From the NCBI RefSeq assembly GCF_000020365.1, contig NC_012108.1, positions 4,162,001 through 4,226,000 of the forward strand: a DNA stretch of 64,000 bases. The letters are read 5' to 3'. The notes beneath the pieces were generated by a model. That model had not been told where the DNA came from. It saw only the letters and a list, made by a program, of their open reading frames with translations, and did not search any database. The DNA is from Desulforapulum autotrophicum HRM2. Its GTDB lineage: Bacteria > Desulfobacterota > Desulfobacteria > Desulfobacterales > Desulfobacteraceae. The position numbers were made by a program, and so were the translations under genes. Below are positions 51,864 through 59,120 of the stretch, in pieces; the stretch's first letter is position 1; each line of letters begins with the position of its first letter.

Positions 51864-52004
51864 GGTAGGCGGGAACGGGTGTTACCCTGAACGGGTTAAA
51901 TGGCAACGGTGGGCATGGACGCCCAAGGAGTTGCCATTTTCCTCGGAGCAGCCCACGGACGGGCTGCGAGAATGAGAGAAGGGTAACACCCGTTTCCGCC
52001 TACC
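51864..52004. ncRNA. Structured cassette unit B (three-helix fold)
   Basis: This is the homologue of unit A with P1 51864-51888 and 51980-52004, P2 51898-51907 and 51930-51939 (P2a TGGGC/GCCCA), and P3 GCAGCCC/GGGCTGC with loop ACGGAC. P2 and most of the linkers are unchanged, while P1, P2a and P3 hold base-pair-preserving changes. Right flank 52015 begins another GTTTCTTATAAA half-repeat. Confidence 0.65.
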
Positions 52005-52025
52005 GGTTTGAAGTGTGTTTCTTAT

Positions 52026-52069
52026 AAAAAAAATTCAGATTTTGCGGGGACGGATTTACATCCGCCCCC
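52026..52069 (-). terminator. Terminator-like hairpin after the kor operon
   Basis: On the minus strand GGGGGCGGAT and ATCCGTCCCC form a 10-bp stem (one G-U pair) around a 4-nt loop, and a run of eight U follows 12 nt later (52033-52026). It lies 20 bp after the kor gamma stop. The spacing of the U-run is longer than in classic terminators. Confidence 0.4.
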
Positions 52070-52088
52070 TTGGCAAGGCTGGAAAATT

Positions 52089-52637
52089 TTATTTGAATTT
52101 ATGCTGGGATCCCATGGCCAGCCCAAGTTCCAGGGCACGACTGTTCATCTCAACAAAATCCTTGGGTACCCGGGTTTTGACCACTTCCATGATGGATGCG
52201 GGATTAATCAGTTCAGTAATCCCGATCAAAGCGCCAAGCACACTGATGTTAAAAACAATGGGTTTGCCGATCTGCGCCATGACCGTCTCATAGACGGGAA
52301 GCTCGATCTGCTTTGCATCCACCTTTTTAAAGGTGGTCACAAACCTGGAATCGGTGAGCAAGAGCCCCCCTGGTCGGACAATGGGCGAAAACGAGGTGTA
52401 GGCCTCCTGGGTGAGACAGACCAGAATATTGGGCTGGGTCACCTCTGGAAAATGGATCTCTGAGTCAGACAGGATCACATCGCTCCTTGTGGACCCACCC
52501 CTTGCCGCTGCCCCATAGGTCTGGGACTGGGTTGCATTCATGCCCTCATGGATAACGGCAGCCTCAGCCAGAATGATGGCAGCGGTGATCACCCCCTGCC
52601 CGCCTGAACCTGAAAATACAAGTCTGGTTCGCTTCAT
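52089..52637 (-). CDS. korC: 2-oxoacid:ferredoxin oxidoreductase gamma subunit
   Basis: This 182-residue protein has the family opening LVFSGSGGQGVITAAIILAE, with the GSGGQG loop, and TQSQTYGAAARGGSTRSDVI. It completes the KorDABC enzyme, which interconverts a 2-oxoacid (probably 2-oxoglutarate) and an acyl-CoA with ferredoxin. It follows korB with a 4-nt overlap and is the last gene of the operon. Confidence 0.9.
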   Translation of the reverse strand: MKRTRLVFSGSGGQGVITAAIILAEAAVIHEGMNATQSQTYGAAARGGSTRSDVILSDSEIHFPEVTQPNILVCLTQEAYTSFSPIVRPGGLLLTDSRFVTTFKKVDAKQIELPVYETVMAQIGKPIVFNISVLGALIGITELINPASIMEVVKTRVPKDFVEMNSRALELGLAMGSQHKFK

Positions 52638-53443
52638 GATTCAGTCCCTCCGGATAGACGTTTAATGATCCCATCATAGGACTCACAGTACTCGGGCCTG
52701 TCTTCATCTACAAAAATCCCCCTTGCAATGAGGGAAGGATTCTCTGCCAGGGCCTTGGAGCCTGTTTTCGCCGTATTGGCCTTGTAGCTTTCAAGCATGT
52801 TGGAGGCGTCTCCCCCCTTGTTCTTCCTGCCGAAATGTGTGGGGCACTGGGAAAGGATCTCAACCACTGAAAAGCCCTTGTGATCAATGGCTTTTTTCAG
52901 GATATCCACAGCCTCAAGAACATGATAGGTGGTAGATCTTGCCACAAACGAGGCCCCTGCCGCCGTTGCCATCTTCACAACATCAAAATCGTTGTCAATG
53001 GTCAAGTAGGGGGCTGTAGTCGCCTTGATGCCGACCCCGGAAAGGGGCGAAAACTGACCGCCGGTCATGCCGTAAATCCGGTTGTTCATGACAATGGCAG
53101 TCATGTCTATATTTCTTCTGGCCGCATGGATAAAATGATTGCCCCCAATGGCCAGGGCATCTCCATCGCCCATGGGAACGAGAAGCTTGAGTTCGGGTTT
53201 GCTGAATTTAACCCCGGTGGCAAAGGCAAGGGCCCTGCCGTGGATGGTGTGGAGGGAATGAAAATCCACGTATCCTGAAATCCTTGCTGAGCACCCAATG
53301 CCGGAAGTCATGACAATGTCACTTTTATCAAGGCCCAATCCTTCCACGGCCCTTAGCAGCGAGTTCAAGACCGTTCCATGGCCGCAGCCCGGGCACCACA
53401 TATGGGGAAAAAATCGCTCCCTTAAATAATCCTTAACACTCAT
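52634..53443 (-). CDS. korB: 2-oxoacid:ferredoxin oxidoreductase beta subunit (TPP-binding)
   Basis: This 269-residue protein binds thiamine diphosphate: WCPGCGHGTVLNSLLRAVEG at the start, and GDGDALAIGGNHFIHAARRN then NNRIYGMTGGQFSPLSG for the Mg/TPP site. The CPTHFGRKNKGG block is usual for 2-oxoglutarate-type enzymes. It has no iron-sulfur motif of its own, unlike single-chain PFOR. It follows korA after 1 nt. Confidence 0.9.
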   Translation of the reverse strand: MSVKDYLRERFFPHMWCPGCGHGTVLNSLLRAVEGLGLDKSDIVMTSGIGCSARISGYVDFHSLHTIHGRALAFATGVKFSKPELKLLVPMGDGDALAIGGNHFIHAARRNIDMTAIVMNNRIYGMTGGQFSPLSGVGIKATTAPYLTIDNDFDVVKMATAAGASFVARSTTYHVLEAVDILKKAIDHKGFSVVEILSQCPTHFGRKNKGGDASNMLESYKANTAKTGSKALAENPSLIARGIFVDEDRPEYCESYDGIIKRLSGGTES

Positions 53444-53444
53444 T

Positions 53445-54593
53445 CTACACCCCCCTTCCCTGGATAACCCGGAGAAGCTTTTTGATATCCGTCGGCGTTA
53501 TCAGATGTCCATCAATTCGATTGGCCAAAAATACCCGTTCAGGTTCGTCAACGGCCGCCTTTACATGGCGCATGACCTGGCCCATGTTCATCTCCACAAC
53601 AATAACAGCCCTGGCGCCCCGGCATCGCTCCCGGATCATGGCTTCAGGAAAAGGCCAGATGGACTGGAGTTCCAGCACCCCGATCTTCTCCCCCCTTTCC
53701 CTGCGATTCTTAGCAAGGTGAATGGCGGACCGGGCAGAAGAGCCGTAGGATACGAGCACATATTCAGCCCCCTCAAGATAGTGCTCCCTGCACCGGGTAA
53801 TGGCGTGGACGTTGTTCTCGATCTTATCCACCAGATGGTGCAGCAGCCCGTTTACCACGCCGGGATTGTTCGAAGGAAAACCCCACATGTCGTGGAAGAG
53901 TCCGGTGACGTTGTACCGGTGATCCCCGCCAAAATCGGACATGGGCAACCTGCCGTCCTCCCTGGGAAGATAGGGGTGGTAATCCACACCCTTGCCAACC
54001 GAGGTTCTGAGGCGATCCACCAGGGGGATCTCCCCCTCTTCAGGCACCACAAGCTTTTCCCGCATATGACCCACGGCTTCGTCAAAAAGCAGGATTACAG
54101 GAGTCCTGTATGTCTCGGCAAGGTTAAATGCATCCACGGTCATGGCAAACACATCCTGGTGATTGGAGGCGGTAAGGGTAATGATGGAATGATCCCCATG
54201 GGTTCCCCAGCGGGCCTGGTTCACATCCCCCTGGCTCACATGGGTGGGGTTTCCCGTTGAAGGCCCTCCCCTCTGAACATTGACCACCACGCAGGGAATT
54301 TCAGCCATACAGGCATATCCCAGTGCCTCCTGCTTGAGGGAAAACCCGGGACCGCTTGTGGCGGTCATCACTTTATGGCCGGTGAGGGATGCACCGATGA
54401 TGGCGCACATTGAGGCAATCTCATCCTCCATCTGGATAAACTTTCCCCCTTTCCGGGGAAGTCGTTCGGCCAGCAATTCTGCCACTTCCGTGGAGGGTGT
54501 TATAGGATACCCTGCAAAAAAATCAATACCTGCATAAAGGGCTCCCTCGACACAGGCTTCGTTTCCCTGGACAAACTTAATATGTTTATTCAT
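53445..54593 (-). CDS. korA: 2-oxoacid:ferredoxin oxidoreductase alpha subunit
   Basis: This ~382-residue protein has the alpha-subunit signatures VQGNEACVEGALYAGIDFFA, GYPITPSTEVAELLAERLPR and TSGPGFSLKQEALGYACMAE. The C-terminus includes the transketolase-like C domain (REHYLEGAEYVLVSYGSSAR). The ATG at 54593 (MNKHIKFVQGNE) is preferred over 54602 because AGGATGAG lies before it. It overlaps korD by about 8 nt. Confidence 0.9.
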   Translation of the reverse strand: MNKHIKFVQGNEACVEGALYAGIDFFAGYPITPSTEVAELLAERLPRKGGKFIQMEDEIASMCAIIGASLTGHKVMTATSGPGFSLKQEALGYACMAEIPCVVVNVQRGGPSTGNPTHVSQGDVNQARWGTHGDHSIITLTASNHQDVFAMTVDAFNLAETYRTPVILLFDEAVGHMREKLVVPEEGEIPLVDRLRTSVGKGVDYHPYLPREDGRLPMSDFGGDHRYNVTGLFHDMWGFPSNNPGVVNGLLHHLVDKIENNVHAITRCREHYLEGAEYVLVSYGSSARSAIHLAKNRRERGEKIGVLELQSIWPFPEAMIRERCRGARAVIVVEMNMGQVMRHVKAAVDEPERVFLANRIDGHLITPTDIKKLLRVIQGRGV

Positions 54594-54807
54594 TTTTCTC
54601 ATCCTGGTCGGTTAACACTTCAATGGCAAGATCAGGACACCTGAGCTCACACAGTTTACAGCAGATACAATCCTCGGGCCTTGCCACAACCACCTTTTCC
54701 ATGGCATCGAGTTCCAGCACCTGTTTCGGACAGAAATGGACGCAGATTCCACACCCCTTGCACCACTCCCGATTTATCAAATGTTCCTTTAGTTTCAGTC
54801 TGGCCAT
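54586..54807 (-). CDS. korD: 2-oxoacid:ferredoxin oxidoreductase delta subunit (2[4Fe-4S] ferredoxin-like)
   Basis: This 73-residue protein has two cluster motifs, CKGCGICVHFCP and CICCKLCELRCP. It passes electrons from the KorAB site to ferredoxin. It begins the korD-korA-korB-korC operon under the sigma-70 promoter at 54855-54883. Confidence 0.9.
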   Translation of the reverse strand: MARLKLKEHLINREWCKGCGICVHFCPKQVLELDAMEKVVVARPEDCICCKLCELRCPDLAIEVLTDQDEKNE

Positions 54808-54854
54808 AATATCCTCTTGATTAAAAGTGACGAATCACCGATATAATTTGGTAA

Positions 54855-54883
54855 TAAATAAGCGATTTGCCATTTTCTGTCAA
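54855..54883 (-). promoter_or_regulatory. Sigma-70 promoter of korDABC
   Basis: The minus strand has TTGACA (54878-54883), a 17-nt spacer and TATTTA (54855-54860). Transcription would start near 54848, about 40 bp before korD. Confidence 0.7.
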
Positions 54884-54934
54884 GGCAAGTCCATGTATTT
54901 GCAAGATATCCCGGGACATGCTATGTAGCTGTCC

Positions 54935-55783
54935 ATGGAAAACAAACAACAGCACCCCCTTGTTTCAGCAATCATCCCCACCTTTAACAGGGGATGGATT
55001 TTACGAGAAGCAATCCAGTCGGTGATCGATCAGACATACCAGCCCATGGAGATCATTGTTGTGGATGACGGCTCCACGGACGAGACCCCTTCACTCCTCC
55101 ACGCCTTTGGCCAGCAAATCAGGGTAATCACCCAGGAAAACAGGGGGGTGAGTGCCGCAAGAAATCTGGGAATCCGCGCGAGCCGGGGAGAACTTATCGC
55201 CTTGCTTGACTCGGACGATCTCTGGACCCCTGAAAAGATCGATCGCCAGGTGGCTTTTTTCAACGATCATCCGGACGCGATGATCTGCCAGACCCAGGAA
55301 ATCTGGATCCGGAACGGCAAAAGGGTCAACCCGAAAAACAAGCACAAAAAAAGGGGTGGAATGATTTTTGAACCCTCCCTTGAACTTTGCCTTGTCAGCC
55401 CGTCGGCCGTCATGATGCATCGCACCCTGTTTGACCTCAAGGGCTTTTTTGACGAACGTCTTCCGGCCTGCGAAGATTATGATCTCTGGCTGAGGATATC
55501 AACCACACATCCCATCCACCTCATGGACCAGGCCTGCACCATAAAACGGGGCGGACACGACGACCAGCTCTCAGGCCACCACTCCCTTGACCGGTACAGA
55601 ATCGCGGCCATTGAAAAACTGTTGGATACAGATGCCCTCACCCCGGAACAGCGCAGGGCTGCGGTAAAGGTATTCCAGGAAAAAACCGCCATTTACGGCC
55701 AGGGATGCATCAAACGGGGAAAGATAGATCTGGGCAAACACTACCTGGCAAAAGGGAAAAAGGGATACGCCCCAGGGGCTTGA
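54935..55783 (+). CDS. Family 2 glycosyltransferase
   Basis: This 282-residue GT-A enzyme has the nucleotide-sugar motifs VSAIIPTFNRGWILREAIQS, DDGSTDE and the metal-binding DxD in LIALLDSDDLWTPEKI. The acceptor-side region CEDYDLWLRISTTHPI is also typical. No transmembrane segment; the sugar and target are unknown. It converges on the FapA-type gene with a 2-bp gap. The TTG/ATG choice follows GTCC-ATG at 54935; no strong ribosome-binding site is visible. Confidence 0.85.
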   Translation: MENKQQHPLVSAIIPTFNRGWILREAIQSVIDQTYQPMEIIVVDDGSTDETPSLLHAFGQQIRVITQENRGVSAARNLGIRASRGELIALLDSDDLWTPEKIDRQVAFFNDHPDAMICQTQEIWIRNGKRVNPKNKHKKRGGMIFEPSLELCLVSPSAVMMHRTLFDLKGFFDERLPACEDYDLWLRISTTHPIHLMDQACTIKRGGHDDQLSGHHSLDRYRIAAIEKLLDTDALTPEQRRAAVKVFQEKTAIYGQGCIKRGKIDLGKHYLAKGKKGYAPGA

Positions 55784-55785
55784 AA

Positions 55786-58221
55786 TTAGAGATTTGAAAC
55801 GACCATTTCAAAGAATAGAACCCCGTCATCCCCATCCCGTCTGACCTCAACAATCCTGCTTTTTGAGATAATATTTTTCAGGCGAATCTGGGTGTTCGGG
55901 CCCTCAATAAAGGTCTCGGGCCGGGCCTTTTGGGCAACGATCACACGGGGCAGGGCCTCTGCTTTTTCCAAAAAAGCAGTCATCGCTTTTTTTTCATCGA
56001 TCAGGGACCTGTTCTGATCCTCGATAAGGGCAATCTGGTGTTTTTTCTTCCGAATCTTTTCAACAAGGACATCCTGGAGATGGAAGGCCCGATCAAGCCC
56101 CTCTTCAGCCCTGCGGGCCGCCACATGGAGTTTTTTCACCATGTTTGAGAGCCGATCAAATGCCTGGAAATCCTTGGAATCCTTGATTGCGGCCATCTGA
56201 CCCTCAATTTTCCCAAGCTCTACCTGGGCGCGATCCTGGATATGGGCTGCGTCGGAAATTTTCACGTTAAGACCCTGATCCTCGACTTCAAACCCAACGA
56301 TCTCCTGTTTGAGCTGCTCCACCTGGTCAAGATTTTTATCCATTGTCTTGTTCACTTCGGCCAGAAGCATCTGTATATGATCGTCCACTCCTACCCGGAT
56401 ATGAGTAGACTGGGATGTCTCAGTACCGATATTAAAGGCTTTGACCCCTTTTCTGGCAACAATGGTGGATGAAATGATGTTGCCGCTCAAGTTCTCACAT
56501 GCACCGCTCAAGAACACGGTTGAATCAATAATCTCCTTCTGCACAATCAGATCACCAAAGGCCCGGACAAACGAATTGTTAACGTATTTTGCCTGGACAC
56601 TGCCCTGCACCTTTATGAGCTTTGCATCAATAATTCCTCCCCCGACATTCAGATCTCCGGTAAGCTCAATATCTGCCCCCTCAATCTGTCCTGCTGTCAG
56701 GTTTGCTCCCCGGACGCTGAACCCCTCCTTGATAACCCCACCAACGATGACGTTGCCCTTGAAGTTGATGTTACCGGTCTCAAAATCCACATCTCCCTTA
56801 ATGGTCAACTCTGAAAGGACCGTCACATTGCCCATGGCGTCAAGGTGGGGCTGCCCATCACAATCAGCATATATTCGCAGTCCATCCTCGGACAGCCTTG
56901 CGCCCTGGCCGGCATTAAAGATGATGTCCACGGGATCGGCCACCTGAATCGGAGTACCTGAAAGATCAACACCAGGACTTCCCCCAATGGGGCTTGTCTT
57001 TTCTGCAAGGAGCGACGACTTTGTGGTAAAGGGAATGTCTCCACGCTCCCTGAAATCAATGCTGCCGTCGGGTCTCACCTTGCCGGCTTGGAGAAAATCG
57101 GTTTTAAAATGGTAATTCACCCCTGCATCAACAGGGGGAACAGGCGCCGTGCCCTGGGCAATGACAAAGGGTTTTCCTTCGGGTGTGGCCAGGGAAAGCC
57201 AGGTTTTAATAAGGGCATCCTGCTTGATACCAAAGGTGACCCCAAGGGCCCCAAGAGCATCCTTAACCCCTGGAATTGTCACAATGTCGTTATATTTCTT
57301 TTTCAGCCGCGCAAAGGCGGTCAACCGGTCCTCTGAAATTGTAAAATCCATGTAGTCATCAAGGGGTGTGGTGAAAACGGGTTTAACTTCAACGGGGTTT
57401 AATCCTCCACGGGCACCAACCACGGAATAGAGCAACGAAAAGACCCTGTCCATGGGTTCTTTTGACTCGGAAAGGGCTGCCGCTGACCTGGCGCTTTCAT
57501 AGGTCATGGCTTCAAGTTCAATACCTTCCTCTGCACAGGCTGTGTTAACAAGGGCTAACAGTTCACTGGACAGCCCCTGGAACGCCTCAACAAAGGTTAC
57601 AGGAGAAAAAGGCCCTGCGGTTAACTCGAGAAACTCCCCAAGGGTCATGGGGGGGTGTGATCTCCCGGAACCGGATGCGCCCCTGGATTGCTCAACCCGC
57701 AGCTGTTTTGTTTTTGACTTGATCTGGGAGGCAAAAGAATTGTCCCGTTCTTTAAAGAGTTTTGCCAGCCGGTACATCTGCCGATTCTGACGTTCCGTGA
57801 CCCGGATCAGATTTGCCCGCTTCATCTCCATTGCATGGGCATCCAGACACAGGTTGACCTGGGCGAGAAGATCCACATCGGTAAAGGGGATGGAAAGGCA
57901 GGCATGGACTTCTGCCTTGTTCACGGCACCCATGACCGTCTCAACTTCACCCGGATCAGTAATGATCATTCTCTGGGTCAGGGGAGAGGCAAGTTTTGCC
58001 CGCTCAAGGATCTGGTCCCCATCCATTACGGGCATCCTGAAGCTTGAAATAACCAGGGAAAAAGGTTCCTCATCCTTTTCCTCAAGCATAGCGAGCCCCT
58101 CAAGGGAGGCGGTTTTGCAATGGGTTCTGTGGCCTGCACCGTTCAATACAGCCTCAATCCGACGACCGAGGTCCCCATCGTGCTCAATGATCAAAATTTC
58201 GTGGGTACTAGGATCTGGCAT
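55786..58221 (-). CDS. Pseudo-receiver fused to FapA/DUF342 polymer-like protein
   Basis: This 811-residue protein has an N-terminal receiver (about 8-125). The usual phospho-Asp is Ser (LVISSFRMPVMDG) and the usual Lys is Ile (LSIPFT), so it probably cannot be phosphorylated. A coiled coil and a variable domain (about 125-400) follow, then the FapA/DUF342 beta-helix (about 400-650: FETGNINFKGNVIVGGVIKE, IDAKLIKVQGSVQAKYVN) and a long coiled coil (about 650-770). Function is unknown; FapA-family proteins are linked to polarity or surface structures in other bacteria. The ATG at 58221 has GGAGAC upstream and overlaps the next gene by 14 nt. Confidence 0.8.
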   Translation of the reverse strand: MPDPSTHEILIIEHDGDLGRRIEAVLNGAGHRTHCKTASLEGLAMLEEKDEEPFSLVISSFRMPVMDGDQILERAKLASPLTQRMIITDPGEVETVMGAVNKAEVHACLSIPFTDVDLLAQVNLCLDAHAMEMKRANLIRVTERQNRQMYRLAKLFKERDNSFASQIKSKTKQLRVEQSRGASGSGRSHPPMTLGEFLELTAGPFSPVTFVEAFQGLSSELLALVNTACAEEGIELEAMTYESARSAAALSESKEPMDRVFSLLYSVVGARGGLNPVEVKPVFTTPLDDYMDFTISEDRLTAFARLKKKYNDIVTIPGVKDALGALGVTFGIKQDALIKTWLSLATPEGKPFVIAQGTAPVPPVDAGVNYHFKTDFLQAGKVRPDGSIDFRERGDIPFTTKSSLLAEKTSPIGGSPGVDLSGTPIQVADPVDIIFNAGQGARLSEDGLRIYADCDGQPHLDAMGNVTVLSELTIKGDVDFETGNINFKGNVIVGGVIKEGFSVRGANLTAGQIEGADIELTGDLNVGGGIIDAKLIKVQGSVQAKYVNNSFVRAFGDLIVQKEIIDSTVFLSGACENLSGNIISSTIVARKGVKAFNIGTETSQSTHIRVGVDDHIQMLLAEVNKTMDKNLDQVEQLKQEIVGFEVEDQGLNVKISDAAHIQDRAQVELGKIEGQMAAIKDSKDFQAFDRLSNMVKKLHVAARRAEEGLDRAFHLQDVLVEKIRKKKHQIALIEDQNRSLIDEKKAMTAFLEKAEALPRVIVAQKARPETFIEGPNTQIRLKNIISKSRIVEVRRDGDDGVLFFEMVVSNL

Positions 58222-58936
58222 CAATCGTCTCCGGCATGGAAAATCCTTTTTTTTCAGCAATCTCCTGAAACCGGACAAATAACTGGCCCATGAGATTCTT
58301 GTAAAAAATGTCCATTTTTTCCCGGGTCAAGAGCCCGTTTTCCATGAAAATCCCCTGGAGAACCATGGGCGCTGGCTCCTCCCGATCTGCCTGTTCCCGG
58401 GCCAGAATGATTTTTCTGATTTCCTGGTCCAACTGTCCAATGGTCTTTTGGTGGGACTCTGACCGGTCCTTGAGGTCACAGTTGTACATGTACAATTTTG
58501 CGTTCTGTTCCTTTGCAAGGGCAAGCAGTCTCACATTCTCCAGAACCACTTCATACTTGGAAAGACCTGAACGGACGGTGTTGAAAAACGCTTCCGTATC
58601 CAGTGGTTTTAAAATATAACGATGGATCGCCCCCCGGTTGACCGCGGCGATGATAACATCCATGGACGGATTCCCGGTCACAAGGAAACGAACCGAGTCC
58701 GGCGTAAGTTTTTTTGCCCTCTCCAGAAAATCGTGTCCCTGCATGTCAGGCAAATGCTGATCCGCGATAATGATGGAAAATGGTTTTAAAACAACCTTAA
58801 TTTTTTCAAGCCCCTGTTCACCGCCATCAACAGACATGACCGTCACCCCGATCTTTGTCAGGCGATGTTCAATGCTTGCGAACTCATCCGCCCCAGTGCC
58901 AACCACAAGGACGGTATGGTGGAACCTCTCTTCCAT
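58208..58936 (-). CDS. Response regulator with C-terminal helical extension
   Basis: This 242-residue protein has an intact receiver: IIIADQHLPDMQG for the Asp, FLVTGNP for the Thr and YILKPLD for the Lys. The remaining ~115 residues are helical coiled coil (NVRLLALAKEQNAKLYMYNC, QLDQEIRKIILAREQADREE) with no output domain I can name. It is upstream of and coupled to the FapA-type gene, so the two probably share a pathway. No kinase is visible nearby. Confidence 0.85.
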   Translation of the reverse strand: MEERFHHTVLVVGTGADEFASIEHRLTKIGVTVMSVDGGEQGLEKIKVVLKPFSIIIADQHLPDMQGHDFLERAKKLTPDSVRFLVTGNPSMDVIIAAVNRGAIHRYILKPLDTEAFFNTVRSGLSKYEVVLENVRLLALAKEQNAKLYMYNCDLKDRSESHQKTIGQLDQEIRKIILAREQADREEPAPMVLQGIFMENGLLTREKMDIFYKNLMGQLFVRFQEIAEKKGFSMPETIDARS

Positions 58937-59071
58937 TCAATCTCCCCTATTTCCAATGAAAAGGCCCTGGATAAGATTCGTTATGATCAAAGGAATAACA
59001 TCGAACATCTTTGCCCAATTATCAAGTAAAAACCGTATTTCCCAGTAATTATAGTTGTGGGTTCAAGCGGT

Positions 59072-59120
59072 ATGCATCAGTTGGTATCCGTTGGCTGAAC
59101 CAAGAAAATAAGGGGATCAG
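59072..59120. repeat. Remnant of the 38017-type palindromic element
   Basis: ATCAGTTGGTATCC, then GGCTGAACCAAGAAA and GGGGATCAG, match the left half of the 38017-38259 element (ACAATCGGTGTCC..., GCTGAACCGAGAAA). The HrpA stop codon lies at its end (59117-59119). Only one half is present. Confidence 0.5.

Noticed and set aside
51300-52030. Integron-type attC array or CRISPR
   Set aside because: The junctions lack the RYYYAAC/GTTRRRY attC cores and no integrase is present; there are too few repeats, of unequal unit length, for CRISPR.
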